From Ruminococcus sp. FMBCY1 (GTDB lineage: Bacteria > Bacillota > Clostridia > Oscillospirales > Acutalibacteraceae): a stretch of 64,000 nt of DNA. The stretch spans positions 868,001-932,000 of the forward strand of contig NZ_CP074197.1 in NCBI RefSeq assembly GCF_023921805.1, given 5' to 3'. The position numbers and the translations under genes were made by a program. Below the pieces are notes generated by a model. That model was not told the origin of the DNA. It did not search any database and saw only the letters and a program-made list of their open reading frames with translations. Below, one piece after another: positions 10,061 through 19,239 of this stretch; the first letter of the stretch is position 1; the number at the start of each line of letters is the position of its first letter.

Positions 10061-10864
10061 TTATTTATCAAGCTGACTATGAGAATTTTTGACAAGTTCT
10101 TCAGGAGTAATCTCTGTATATGACTTGGGGTCATCACTCTTTCTCAAGTGAATGAGATACTCTATATTGCCCTCCGGACCTTTGATCGGTGAATAATCAA
10201 GATTTAAAACATCAAAGCCGTTTTCAAGGCAGAAATTAAAAATATTCCGTACAACTTCAATATGCACGGCAGGATCACGCACAACGCCCTTTTTGCCTAC
10301 CTTTTCTCTGCCTGCCTCAAACTGTGGCTTAATAAGGCAAACAGCCTGTGCGTTTTCAGCCATAAGTTGCCTTGCCACAGGTAAAATAAGTTTGAGAGAA
10401 ATAAAAGAAACATCAACCGAGAAAAAGTCAATTTCATCAGGCACTTGCTCCCTTGTAACCTTTCTCATATTTGTGCGTTCAAGGTTTACAACCCTTTCAT
10501 CGTTTCTGAGTTTCCAAGCAAGCTGACCGTAACCTACATCAATGGAATAAACTTTCTTTGCGCCGTTTTGCAGCATACAGTCGGTAAATCCGCCTGTCGA
10601 AGCACCTATATCCATAGTGATTTTTCCGTTTAAGTCAAAATCAAAATTATTTATAGCTTTTTCAAGTTTCAGTCCGCCACGGCTTACATATTTTTGAGTT
10701 GAGCCACGCACTTCAATTTTGCAGTTTTCGTCATAGCTCTGACCGCATTTGTCGGCTTTCTGGTTATCCACATATACCTGACCTGCCATAATTACAGCTT
10801 TTGCTTTTTCACGGCTGTCAGTAAATCCGTTTTCATATACGAGTATATCAAGTCTTTTTTTCAT
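10061..10864 (-). CDS. tlyA: TlyA family RNA 2'-O-methyltransferase
   Basis: A 267-residue protein with an N-terminal S4 RNA-binding domain (1-60) and a FtsJ/RrmJ-like SAM methyltransferase domain containing MDIGASTGGFTDCML near 90. TlyA proteins methylate 16S and sometimes 23S rRNA at ribose 2'-OH; the older name 'haemolysin A' is misleading. The ATG overlaps the dxs stop by one base. The dxs-tlyA-nadK order matches related Clostridia. Confidence 0.92.
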   Translation of the reverse strand: MKKRLDILVYENGFTDSREKAKAVIMAGQVYVDNQKADKCGQSYDENCKIEVRGSTQKYVSRGGLKLEKAINNFDFDLNGKITMDIGASTGGFTDCMLQNGAKKVYSIDVGYGQLAWKLRNDERVVNLERTNMRKVTREQVPDEIDFFSVDVSFISLKLILPVARQLMAENAQAVCLIKPQFEAGREKVGKKGVVRDPAVHIEVVRNIFNFCLENGFDVLNLDYSPIKGPEGNIEYLIHLRKSDDPKSYTEITPEELVKNSHSQLDK

Positions 10865-12741
10865 TATCTGTTTCCAATCCTGTCAAGGTCTTCCAAGACT
10901 ACATCAGCCATACCCTCTGCATCGAGTTTGAGCATATGCAAAGCCTCGGATACCGACATCTGTTTTACAAATTTATCGCCAATGGTTTTTATATGATAAC
11001 AGCCGTTAAACTGTCTTGCAAGCAAAGCATCACCGAAATTTCTGGCAACACTGCCTGTTTTTATTCCCTCTTCAAAAAACCACACCGTATTAAATTCGGT
11101 TGCAAAATCAAATGCCGACGGGTCAATCGGTTTGATTTTACAAAGTTTTAAAATACAAACTTCTATGCCTTTTTCCGCAAGCATTTCTTTTGCTTTGCAG
11201 GCATAAGAGAATAATTTGCCGTAAGTGATAATCAGCTTGCCGCAATCTTTGTTGCCGTAAACATCATAAGTAATGCTTTCTTCGCCAAAATCATCGGGCT
11301 TATAAAGTTCACCGCCACGAGGGTATCTTACGGCGGCAACATTGTTGCAAACATAAATTGCGGAATTAAGCGCACATTTCAGTCCGTCAAAATATGTCGG
11401 AGAAAAAATTGTGACATTCGGAATTGAATTAAGCATAGATACATCAAATACGCCCTGATGTGTTTCGCCGTCATCACCGACAATTCCCGCTCTGTCAATA
11501 GCAAGCACAATGTGCAGTCCGCTCATTGCCGCATCATGTATAATCTGGTCATATGACCTCTGTAAAAATGTCGAATAAACCGCAAATACAGGACGCATAC
11601 CCTTTGAGGCAAGTCCGCACGCAAAAGTCACGGCGTGTTCTTCCGCAATTCCGACATCAAAAAATCTCTCTTTATGATAGATAGAAAATTTCTCAAGTCC
11701 TGTGCCCTTTGCCATTGCGGCGGTAATAGCACAGATTTTTTTATCTTTTTCCGCAAGTTCACAAAGTGTGTTACCAAATTCAGCAGAAAATCCTTTATGA
11801 GAAGATATAGGTTCGCCCGAATCAATATCGAATTTGCCGATTCCGTGGAAAGTGCCCGGATTTTCTTCTGCAGGTAAATATCCCTTGCCTTTCTTAGTAA
11901 CAACATGCAAAAGTACGGGTGAATTGATTTTCTTTGCGGCTGAAAGTGCATTTTCAAGTTCCGGTATATCGTGACCGTCAATAGGACCGATATATGTAAA
12001 GCCAAAGCAATCAAACAAAGTATTTTTGTACACAAGATTTTTAATTTTTGACTTACTTCTTCTTAAAAATGCGCTTATCGGTCTGCCGAACAGAGGAATT
12101 TTAGAAAGCACCTTTTCCGTATTTTTCTTTACTCTTATATACCACGGTTGTATTCTTACCGTGGTAAGATATCTCGGAAAAGCACCGACATTTTTAGAAA
12201 TTGACATTTTATTGTCATTAAGAATAACAATAAAATTCTTTTTGAATCGTCCGGCATTGTTCATTGCCTCAAAAGCAAGTCCGCCCGTAAATGAGCCGTC
12301 ACCGATTACGGCAACCGTATGGCTCTGATCTCCGCTTAACATCTTTGCTCTTGCAATACCGTATGCCGCAGAAATAGATGTACTGCTGTGGCCTGTATTA
12401 AAATCATCATACTTGCTTTCACTGCGTTTAGGGAAACCCGAAATGCCGCCTTTTTGGCGCAATGTATAAAAATCGTCAAATCTTCCCGTAAGCAATTTAT
12501 GAGTATAACTCTGATGTCCCACATCCCATACAATGCTGTCTTTGGGCAAATTAAAAGTTCTGTGGAGTGCCACGGTAAGTTCCACAACGCCTAAATTCGG
12601 AGAAAGGTGACCGCCGTTGAGCGATACGGTTTCAATCAATTTTTCTCGTATTTCACTGCATAATTTCGCCAAATCTTTTTCATCAAGCCTTTTTACATCG
12701 GCAGGCGATTTTATTTTTGACAGTAACTCATAGTCACCCAT
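10864..12741 (-). CDS. dxs: 1-deoxy-D-xylulose-5-phosphate synthase
   Basis: A 625-residue thiamine-diphosphate enzyme that condenses pyruvate with glyceraldehyde 3-phosphate, the first step of the MEP isoprenoid pathway. The ThDP-binding GDGSFTGGLAFEA segment is near 150, the catalytic GIAEEHAVTFACGLA region near 370, and the DRAGIVGDDGETHQG segment near 420. The start follows AGGAGGGAGAAA. It is directly downstream of the prenyl synthase gene, so precursor and chain-elongation steps of isoprenoid synthesis are co-transcribed. Confidence 0.96.
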   Translation of the reverse strand: MGDYELLSKIKSPADVKRLDEKDLAKLCSEIREKLIETVSLNGGHLSPNLGVVELTVALHRTFNLPKDSIVWDVGHQSYTHKLLTGRFDDFYTLRQKGGISGFPKRSESKYDDFNTGHSSTSISAAYGIARAKMLSGDQSHTVAVIGDGSFTGGLAFEAMNNAGRFKKNFIVILNDNKMSISKNVGAFPRYLTTVRIQPWYIRVKKNTEKVLSKIPLFGRPISAFLRRSKSKIKNLVYKNTLFDCFGFTYIGPIDGHDIPELENALSAAKKINSPVLLHVVTKKGKGYLPAEENPGTFHGIGKFDIDSGEPISSHKGFSAEFGNTLCELAEKDKKICAITAAMAKGTGLEKFSIYHKERFFDVGIAEEHAVTFACGLASKGMRPVFAVYSTFLQRSYDQIIHDAAMSGLHIVLAIDRAGIVGDDGETHQGVFDVSMLNSIPNVTIFSPTYFDGLKCALNSAIYVCNNVAAVRYPRGGELYKPDDFGEESITYDVYGNKDCGKLIITYGKLFSYACKAKEMLAEKGIEVCILKLCKIKPIDPSAFDFATEFNTVWFFEEGIKTGSVARNFGDALLARQFNGCYHIKTIGDKFVKQMSVSEALHMLKLDAEGMADVVLEDLDRIGNR

Positions 12742-12778
12742 TTTCTCCCTCCTTATCCTTTTTCATATTCATAATAAA

Positions 12779-13651
12779 TTATTTTTTACGGCTTGCAAGG
12801 TAATCCGCAAAATCGCACAAAGCCGTTGTATCACCGTCAAAAGCATTAAGAGCCGTTTTTGCCTTATCTGTAAGTTCAGCAACAAGTTCTCTGCACTTTT
12901 CTATACCGAGAAGCGACACATATGTTGACTTAGCGTTTTCGTTGTCACTGCCTACAGGTTTTCCGAGTTCTTCGTCAGTGGAAGTAACATCAAGAATATC
13001 GTCCTGGATCTGGAAAGCAATACCTATACACTCGCCGTATTTAGATGCTGATTTTATAAGTTTATCATCAGCATTCGCAGAAATACATCCAAGCTCACAA
13101 GCCGCCTTTATAAGACAAGCTGTTTTTTTATAATCCATTTCTCTCAACACTTCAATCGGTGCTGATTTATTTTCATTAATAAGGTCAATAACCTGACCGC
13201 CGACCATACCTCTTGCACCGCAATAAGCCGCAAGGGTATTTACAGCTTTACAACACGCAGCAGCCGAGCTTTGGCTGATTGCCTTGTCGCTTGTCATAAT
13301 TTCAAAAGCGAGCGACTGCAATGCATCTCCCGCAAGCAAAGCAATATCTTCACCGTACACCTTATGATTTGACGGTTTGCCTCTGCGCATATCGTCATTA
13401 TCCATACAAGGCAGATCATCGTGAATAAGCGAATATGTGTGTATCATCTCAACCGCACAAGCAAAAGGTACCGCAGCCTCGGTCTTGCCATTGCAAAGTT
13501 CGTTAAAACTGAATACAAGATTAGGTCTTACTCTTTTTCCGCCTGCCTCAAGGCTGTATTTCATAGACTCGATAAGTTCTTTTTCTCTGCAATTTAAGTC
13601 AGGCAAATAATCATAAAGAGCCTGTTCGGTTTGTTTTATATAATCAGTCAT
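12779..13651 (-). CDS. ispA: Short-chain polyprenyl (farnesyl/geranylgeranyl) diphosphate synthase
   Basis: A 290-residue trans-prenyl transferase. The first Asp-rich motif DDLPCMDNDDMRRG lies at 78-91 with the extra insertion seen in bacterial FPP synthases, and the second motif QDDILDVT is near 217. It elongates dimethylallyl/geranyl diphosphate to C15 (or C20); product length cannot be fixed by eye. The ATG overlaps the xseB stop by one base. The xseB-ispA-dxs-tlyA order is characteristic of Gram-positive bacteria. Confidence 0.92.
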   Translation of the reverse strand: MTDYIKQTEQALYDYLPDLNCREKELIESMKYSLEAGGKRVRPNLVFSFNELCNGKTEAAVPFACAVEMIHTYSLIHDDLPCMDNDDMRRGKPSNHKVYGEDIALLAGDALQSLAFEIMTSDKAISQSSAAACCKAVNTLAAYCGARGMVGGQVIDLINENKSAPIEVLREMDYKKTACLIKAACELGCISANADDKLIKSASKYGECIGIAFQIQDDILDVTSTDEELGKPVGSDNENAKSTYVSLLGIEKCRELVAELTDKAKTALNAFDGDTTALCDFADYLASRKK

Positions 13652-13872
13652 TATTCATCACCGTCTGTAGTACAAATATTATTTAACTTTGTATTAATAT
13701 CTTCAATTTTGCCTTTGCTTTCCGAAAGTTCCTGCATACAAAAAGCAAGTAATTCGCAAGCCTCTGTGTAGCAATCAACACTTTCTTTGAGCGGAAGTTG
13801 TGAATTTTCAAGTTTAGCCACAACCTCGTCAAGTTTAGCGTCAGCTTGTTCAAAAGTTAATTTTTTATTCAT
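13651..13872 (-). CDS. xseB: Exodeoxyribonuclease VII small subunit
   Basis: A 73-residue protein with the standard XseB layout: start MNKKLTFEQADAKLDEVVAKLEN, the PLKESVDCYTEACELL segment and a helical C terminus. XseB binds the large catalytic subunit XseA to form a complex that degrades single-stranded DNA. Both ends overlap its neighbours by one base. In most relatives xseA lies directly upstream; here whiA is there instead and no xseA exists in the window, so the large subunit must be elsewhere or absent. Confidence 0.92.
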   Translation of the reverse strand: MNKKLTFEQADAKLDEVVAKLENSQLPLKESVDCYTEACELLAFCMQELSESKGKIEDINTKLNNICTTDGDE

Positions 13873-14792
13873 TATTCAAGATCCTCTGCATATTCAAGTA
13901 ATCTGTTCATTCTGTGGTTTGCGCCGCTGCGGCTTATCGGCACAGAAAGGTTTTGTCCCAAATCTCTCAGCGACATTTCGGGATTTTCAAGTCTTAACAC
14001 GGCTATTTCTCTTAAATCGTCGGGCAAAGACTCTATTCCCTTTTTGTCTTTGATTTTTTGTATCGCCGCAAGCTGCTTTGCCGAAGCTGACGCAATTTTG
14101 GTTATATTGGCAACCTCACTGTTTATGCGCCTGTTAATGTTATTGCGCACCTGTTTTACAGCCTTTGTACCCATAATTTCCATAGCACAATTTGTTGCGC
14201 CTATGTATGTAAGCAAATCACAAATTTGCTCACTGCCTTTAAAATAGACAACATAACTGCCGTTGCGCACAACTGTTTTCGGCGTAAAATCACATTCGGG
14301 TATTTCTGAAAGAATTTTACACAAATCGACCGACAGATTTTTATGCGGCACACAAAACTCGGCGTGGTAACTTTTCATCGGGTCAGACACCGAACCGCAG
14401 CCCTCAAAAGCTCCTCGTAAAAAAGCCGCCACAAGTTCGTCACTGCTTATATTGGCTCTGTTTACTCTTAGCGATATATCATTGTCGTGATGACCGTAAT
14501 CATCAAAAATTCTTAAACAGTCATCGGCATTTATAAGTGAAATTTTAGAAAGGTGATGCTCTGTGGTTCTGACACGCAAAGTGGTTTCTTTTTCGATAAT
14601 CGGCATATAAAGTTCTTCAAGCAAATCCGTCACTTTTTTAGAAACATCACTGTTTTCGGTTGTAAGAACAATTTTATCTTTTTTAAATACCTTAGAGAAA
14701 ATAAGTAGGCCGTAAAGCTCTGCCTTTTTTTGTTCGGTATCTACAGCATTAACAGAGCATAGCTCCTTTTTAACTTCGGAGGAAAACGACAC
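13872..14792 (-). CDS. whiA: DNA-binding protein WhiA
   Basis: A 306-residue WhiA protein. It has the N-terminal degenerate LAGLIDADG homing-endonuclease-like domain (start SFSSEVKKELC, AAFLRGAFEGCGSVSDP near 122-139) and a C-terminal helix-turn-helix (MSLRDLGQNLSVPISRSGAN near 272). WhiA controls sporulation septation in Streptomyces and affects cell division and metabolism in Firmicutes. The start codon is GTG behind a GAGGTG site. It forms the conserved murB-rapZ-whiA cluster with the genes upstream. Confidence 0.94.
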   Translation of the reverse strand: MSFSSEVKKELCSVNAVDTEQKKAELYGLLIFSKVFKKDKIVLTTENSDVSKKVTDLLEELYMPIIEKETTLRVRTTEHHLSKISLINADDCLRIFDDYGHHDNDISLRVNRANISSDELVAAFLRGAFEGCGSVSDPMKSYHAEFCVPHKNLSVDLCKILSEIPECDFTPKTVVRNGSYVVYFKGSEQICDLLTYIGATNCAMEIMGTKAVKQVRNNINRRINSEVANITKIASASAKQLAAIQKIKDKKGIESLPDDLREIAVLRLENPEMSLRDLGQNLSVPISRSGANHRMNRLLEYAEDLE

Positions 14793-14805
14793 TATTTACA
14801 CCTCG

Positions 14806-15669
14806 TTATTTTTTTACATCTCTGTGCTGTACAATGCACTTGTAACCTTTTTCCATAAAATAGTTATCAAGCAATTCCGCAATTGTAACACTGCGGTGTT
14901 TGCCGCCTGTACAGCCTATGCCGACTACAAGCTCGCTTTTGCCTTCTTTAAGATACAAAGGCAATGAATAGTCAAGCCAGTCAATAAGTCTTTTTACAAA
15001 TTCCTGTGTTTCTTCACTGTCAAGCACATAGTCCTGAATACATTTTTCAAGTCCCGTATGTTCCTTAAGTTCCGCAATATAAAACGGATTAGGCAAACAA
15101 CGAACATCTATAATCAAATCAGATTCAAGCGGAATACCGTACTTAAACCCAAAAGACATAAAAGTAATCATAATACTGTTGGAGCTGTTCTCAAGAAACA
15201 TCGAAATAATGCGTTCTCTAAGCTGTTTAATTGACATAAATGTCGTATCAATACTGTAATCGGCAAGTGTTTTTACGGGAACAAGCAATCTTTGCTCTTC
15301 CTTTACGGCGGCGGCAACAGAGCCGTCCTTAAGTCTTTCGGTAAGCGGATGTCTTCTTCTTGTTTCTTTATAGCGCACAATAAGGCTGTCGACTTTTGCG
15401 TCAATATAAAGAATACTTACGCCCTCGTTATTTTTCTTGAAGTTTTCAAGGTCGTCATACATAACCTCATAATCACCGTTGCCTCTGACATCAACCACAA
15501 CCGCAACTCTTTTCATTGCTTTGTCCGAAGAATCTTTGCAAAGTTTGTATAATGTCTGCAAAAGTGAGGTGGGGATATTGTCAACGCAGTAGTATCCTAT
15601 ATCCTCCATAATGTGCAGCGCACTTGTTTTGCCTGCGCCCGACATACCAGAAATAATTACAAATTCCAT
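14806..15669 (-). CDS. rapZ: RapZ family nucleotide-binding adapter protein (YvcJ)
   Basis: A 287-residue P-loop protein. Walker A GMSGAGKT is at 8-15, DIGYYCVDNIP follows, and the C-terminal domain holds GIGCTGGKHRSV near 262. In E. coli RapZ delivers the sRNA GlmZ to RNase E; in Bacillus the homologue YvcJ affects competence and binds nucleotides. In Firmicutes the RNA target is not known. Its place between murB and whiA is conserved. Confidence 0.92.
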   Translation of the reverse strand: MEFVIISGMSGAGKTSALHIMEDIGYYCVDNIPTSLLQTLYKLCKDSSDKAMKRVAVVVDVRGNGDYEVMYDDLENFKKNNEGVSILYIDAKVDSLIVRYKETRRRHPLTERLKDGSVAAAVKEEQRLLVPVKTLADYSIDTTFMSIKQLRERIISMFLENSSNSIMITFMSFGFKYGIPLESDLIIDVRCLPNPFYIAELKEHTGLEKCIQDYVLDSEETQEFVKRLIDWLDYSLPLYLKEGKSELVVGIGCTGGKHRSVTIAELLDNYFMEKGYKCIVQHRDVKK

Positions 15670-15718
15670 AATATCAACTTCCTCTATTACGCCTTAATTA
15701 TTGCATAAATAATTATTT

Positions 15719-16624
15719 TCAAAGCATTATCAATTCACATTCAAGATCATAACCTGTTTCTTTTTTAACAGTTGTCTGAATTTGAGAAATAAGCTCTTTT
15801 ACATCTTTAGCAGTGGCATTGCTTTTATTAATAATAAAGCCTGCGTGTTTTTCCGATACTTCGGCACCGCCGACACCCTTACCTTTAAATCCGCACTGTT
15901 CTATCAAAGCACCTGCGTAATTTCCCTCGGGTCGCTTGAAAACACTGCCCGCACTTGGAAATTCAAGCGGCTGTTTATCAATTCGTCTGCTCATAAAATC
16001 GTCCATTCTGTGACGAATATCATCGGGATTATCACTCTTAAGTTTGAGTGTAATGCCTGTGATTATGCAGTTATTATTACGGTAAGCACTTGTGCGATAG
16101 CCGAATTCAAGATTTTCTTTATCAATTCTGCCGATAGCGCCGTCATCTGTAATATGATTTACCGACACGACAACATCTTTCATCTCTCCGCCGTAAGCGC
16201 CTGCATTCATAAATACTGCACCGCCGACTGTGCCGGGGATTCCCCAGGCAAACTCAAGGCCGGAAAGACTGTTGTTAAGCGCAAATTTACAAAGAGCAGC
16301 AAGTGTAGCGCCTGCGCCGCAATAAACGGTTTCGCTGTCTATCATTCTTATCTCTTTGAAATCGCCGTCAAGTTTAATAACAGCGCAATCCATGCCATTA
16401 TCGTCTACAAGTATATTACTGCCGTTACCGAGCAAGAAATATTTTGTATCTGTAAGTTTACATTCTCTTACAAATTTGCAAAGCTTACTTAGACTGTCAA
16501 CCTTTATGTAAACTGCCGCATTGCCGCCGATTTTAAAACTTGTGTGTTTTTTCATCGGCTCGTTAAGCTTTGTTTCACAAGCAAGACTGTCTGCAAATTT
16601 ATATATATTTTCAATATTATTCAT
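15719..16624 (-). CDS. murB: UDP-N-acetylenolpyruvoylglucosamine reductase
   Basis: A 301-residue FAD enzyme that reduces UDP-GlcNAc-enolpyruvate to UDP-MurNAc in peptidoglycan synthesis. The FAD-binding LLGNGSNILVDD is near 78, the YRTSAYR segment marks the type IIb form, and PSAGSVFKRPEGNYAG carries the catalytic serine. The start follows GGAGTAATTCG. It begins the murB-rapZ-whiA cluster behind the PHP phosphoesterase gene. Confidence 0.95.
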   Translation of the reverse strand: MNNIENIYKFADSLACETKLNEPMKKHTSFKIGGNAAVYIKVDSLSKLCKFVRECKLTDTKYFLLGNGSNILVDDNGMDCAVIKLDGDFKEIRMIDSETVYCGAGATLAALCKFALNNSLSGLEFAWGIPGTVGGAVFMNAGAYGGEMKDVVVSVNHITDDGAIGRIDKENLEFGYRTSAYRNNNCIITGITLKLKSDNPDDIRHRMDDFMSRRIDKQPLEFPSAGSVFKRPEGNYAGALIEQCGFKGKGVGGAEVSEKHAGFIINKSNATAKDVKELISQIQTTVKKETGYDLECELIML

Positions 16625-16637
16625 CGAATTACTCCAG

Positions 16638-17357
16638 TTAATAATAAATATTTTTCTCCTTAAAGTATGCTTTCAGGGTTTCTTCGTTCGCATTAACAAT
16701 AAGCTCCTGCGGAAAATCTATATCTTCAAGCATTTTAAGAGTTTCGGTGCCTCTGCCAAGGGTATGGGTATAGTGCGAATCGGTATTCACGCAAATTCTT
16801 GCTTTGTATTTTTTACAAAGTTTTGCAATCTGCGTACAATTTGAGGCGCAACTCTTTTTATATCTGAATGCGGAATCGTTAATTTCAATAAGTTTGCCAT
16901 CTTTTGCAAGCTGAGGGATAACTTTTTCGTAGTCATATTTAAAGTATTCACTGCCACTGTGACCAATGACATTTACATTAGGATTTTTTGCAAGACCGAG
17001 GTAAGCCTGTGTACATTTTTCAACAGTTGCCTCGCCCTCAATAGTTAAAGTGTGAAGTGAAGCTACCATCCATTCAAGATTATCCTGCAGCTGCGACTCA
17101 ACGTCAAGATTACCGTTGTAATCGCATATATTAGCCTCTATTCCGTGCAGCACTCTTACGCCCTTTATGTATGCGGGTAAAATAGCAAGGGATTCAAAAT
17201 AGAACGGACCCGGTGCTCCCGGCATAGTTCTTGCATGGTCAGTGATTGCAATGGCAAAAAGTCCGAGATCGTGAGCCTCCTGTGCCATTTCCGTTATAGT
17301 GGCATAAGCGTGTGTAGACGCTATTGAATGTGTATGCATATCGGCAACTAATTTCAT
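16638..17357 (-). CDS. PHP-domain phosphatase, YcdX family
   Basis: A 239-residue PHP-fold metal-dependent phosphoesterase. Metal-binding residues are visible in DMHTHSIAS (residues 6-14), AITDHA near 36, HGIEAN near 70, ASLHT near 95, VIGHSG, and NTDSHYTHTLG near the C terminus. The layout fits YcdX-type alkaline phosphatases with a trinuclear metal site. Its substrate is unknown. It sits between hprK and murB, the same order as in many Clostridia. Confidence 0.85.
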   Translation of the reverse strand: MKLVADMHTHSIASTHAYATITEMAQEAHDLGLFAIAITDHARTMPGAPGPFYFESLAILPAYIKGVRVLHGIEANICDYNGNLDVESQLQDNLEWMVASLHTLTIEGEATVEKCTQAYLGLAKNPNVNVIGHSGSEYFKYDYEKVIPQLAKDGKLIEINDSAFRYKKSCASNCTQIAKLCKKYKARICVNTDSHYTHTLGRGTETLKMLEDIDFPQELIVNANEETLKAYFKEKNIYY

Positions 17358-17372
17358 TTGCTCATCCCGTTA

Positions 17373-18338
17373 TTACTCCCATTTGTCAACGATGACTTTC
17401 TCTGTCTGCGACATATCAAAATCCATACCGAGTGCGCTCAAAAGCTCCTGTGCGGCATTATAACCGAGCTTTTTCTGACGGTTGTTCATGGCCGCAACCT
17501 CAATAATAACGGCAAGGTTTCTGCCCGGCTTTACAGGTATGGTCAAGGTCGGCACTTCAACGCCCAAAATATCCATATACTGATTATCAAGTCCCATTCT
17601 GTCGTAAACCTTGGTGTTGTCCCAAATTTCAAGATTGATAACAATATCTATTTTTTCCGTAAGTTTTACCGAACCCATACCGAAAAGCTGTCTTGCATTA
17701 ATAATACCGATACCTCTAAGTTCAATAAAATGTCGGATATTTTCAGGTGACTGTCCCATAAGCGTGTGAGTGGAGGTTTTTCGGATTTCCACTGCGTCAT
17801 CGGCAACAAGACGGTGTCCACGCTTAATAAGTTCAATAGCGGTTTCACTCTTACCTACACCGCTGTCACCGAGCAGCAGACAACCCTCACCGTAAACTTC
17901 CACAAGAACACCGTGTCTTGTAATTCGAGGCGCAAGTTCTTTGTTAAGATATTGGAAAAGTGCCGCTGTAACCTGTGATGTTGTTTCTGCCGAGCGCAAA
18001 ATTGACACCTTATGTGTTTTTGCACTTTCCATCATAGCTATAGGTGGTTCAATATTTCTTGAAATGATAATCGCAGGCGGGCCAAAGCTCAATATTGAGT
18101 CAATAACCATTTTTTGAGCCTCCGAGCCGAAACGAGAAAGATACGAAAACTCTGTTGTACCAAAAAGGAGCAGTCGGCTGCTGTCGAAAAAGTCAAAATA
18201 TCCTGTAAGCTCAAGTCCCGGACGATTTACTTCAAATGTTGAAACTTTGATTTCTTCAAAATTTTCAGCAATATAAACCTTTTGCAAATCTAAATCTTCA
18301 GTCATTTTTGATAATGCAACCGAAAAATCACTAGCCAT
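17373..18338 (-). CDS. hprK: HPr kinase/phosphorylase
   Basis: A 321-residue HprK. The N-terminal DRTGG-like domain is followed by Walker A GDSGVGKS at 157-164 and the family signature NLEIWDNTKVYDRMG near 238. It phosphorylates and dephosphorylates Ser46 of HPr (or Crh), linking sugar supply to carbon catabolite repression. I chose the ATG at 18338 because GGCGGTGG lies four to five bases upstream; an in-frame start six codons earlier would overlap that site. It is the first gene of the 18-kb minus-strand block. The upstream gap carries a tandem 11-bp repeat that might be an operator. Confidence 0.94.
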   Translation of the reverse strand: MASDFSVALSKMTEDLDLQKVYIAENFEEIKVSTFEVNRPGLELTGYFDFFDSSRLLLFGTTEFSYLSRFGSEAQKMVIDSILSFGPPAIIISRNIEPPIAMMESAKTHKVSILRSAETTSQVTAALFQYLNKELAPRITRHGVLVEVYGEGCLLLGDSGVGKSETAIELIKRGHRLVADDAVEIRKTSTHTLMGQSPENIRHFIELRGIGIINARQLFGMGSVKLTEKIDIVINLEIWDNTKVYDRMGLDNQYMDILGVEVPTLTIPVKPGRNLAVIIEVAAMNNRQKKLGYNAAQELLSALGMDFDMSQTEKVIVDKWE

Positions 18339-18663
18339 AAATCCACCGCCGTTCAATAATTAAAATATATGCTCGTGAAAGGCTTTGTATCAGTAATAAT
18401 GATATTGAACCGAGATTTTAAAAAATCCGCTTTAAAAATAATTTTTTGACTATGCTGTCCGCAACTTATGTTTACTCATTGCACAGGCTTATGTTTACAA
18501 AGTTATATTAAAGCATTTTATTCTCAATTTAATTACATTATCGCAAATTACTTTGGTAAATATATTCAAAAGTTTTGCCCAAAGTATATAGCCTTTCCAT
18601 TCTATACATCAATTATTATACAACAAAACGCTTATAGTATAAAGTCTTTTTATGAATTATTTT
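18339..18663. other. Non-coding gap between gerC and hprK with a tandem repeat
   Basis: About 325 AT-rich bases without a supportable gene. On the minus strand CTTTATACTATAAGCG... reads TTTATA, 17 bases, then TATAAT near 18617, a weak-35 promoter that could drive hprK with a leader of about 270 bases. Within the leader region the 11-mer GTAAACATAAG occurs twice in the same orientation (18488-18498 and 18465-18475), 23 bases apart start to start. No terminator with a convincing U tract is visible after gerC. Confidence 0.4.
18465..18498 (-). repeat. Tandem direct repeat, candidate operator upstream of hprK
   Basis: Two exact copies of GTAAACATAAG on the minus strand, 23 bases apart start to start (about two helical turns), 127 bases upstream of the hprK start. 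Same-face direct repeats like this are typical of response-regulator or other activator sites, but I cannot assign a factor. Confidence 0.35.
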
Positions 18664-19239
18664 TCATTTTTTTATCATAATTTCAACTTTTTCGCCTGTA
18701 ACCCCGTTATTTTTACTAATATGAGGTAAATATAGCAATGATTTCTTAGATTTATTAAGGTTGTTGTTCATTTTTAATAGAGTTGATGAAATGTCGGTAT
18801 CTTTTTTCTCTAAAATCATTATTTGTTCAGTACATTTTTCAAGCGTTTTCGGTTCATCAAGCAATTTTAAAATGTCGTTACTGCATACCGCTGTATATAC
18901 CGACGGCGATACCGCATAATTATTCTTTATATACTGTAATGCAGAGTAATATTTTTCGCTGTCAACATTTTCCGCAAATGCTATAAGTTCAAGCTTAGAA
19001 AGTACAATTTCGGGTTTATGCTCGGTTTTTAAAGTTTTGAGCGCTTTTTCAAGGCTTTCTTCTTCGATTTTGACAGTTTCACTTTTTTCTTCATCAGAAA
19101 TATAAATAAATTTGTAATCGCTTTTATCAACTATAATGCACTCAATAATAACAGCTTTATCTATCCTTTTACTGTTGTCGCAACCGCACAAAAATACACT
19201 GCTTAAAACAAGCATTAATGCCAAAACTTTTTTAATCAC
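18664..19239 (-). CDS. gerC: Short Ger(x)C-type germination lipoprotein
   Basis: A 191-residue lipoprotein with a lipobox ending in FLCGC (Cys19). Its position after a gerA/gerB pair and its N-terminal region (conserved I/V-rich strand, ALKTLKTEHKPEIVLSKLELIAFAE) mark it as the C subunit of a GerA-type germinant receptor. Normal GerC proteins have about 370 residues in three domains; this one stops after about half, and only 325 non-coding bases remain before hprK, so the C-terminal domains are missing, not shifted into another frame. The start is GTG behind AAAGGAGG, overlapping gerB by eight bases. Confidence 0.7.
   Translation of the reverse strand: MIKKVLALMLVLSSVFLCGCDNSKRIDKAVIIECIIVDKSDYKFIYISDEEKSETVKIEEESLEKALKTLKTEHKPEIVLSKLELIAFAENVDSEKYYSALQYIKNNYAVSPSVYTAVCSNDILKLLDEPKTLEKCTEQIMILEKKDTDISSTLLKMNNNLNKSKKSLLYLPHISKNNGVTGEKVEIMIKK

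Noticed and set aside
18468..18680. Plus-strand frame of 70 codons in the gerC-hprK gap
   Set aside because: No ribosome site, AT-driven composition, no recognisable family.
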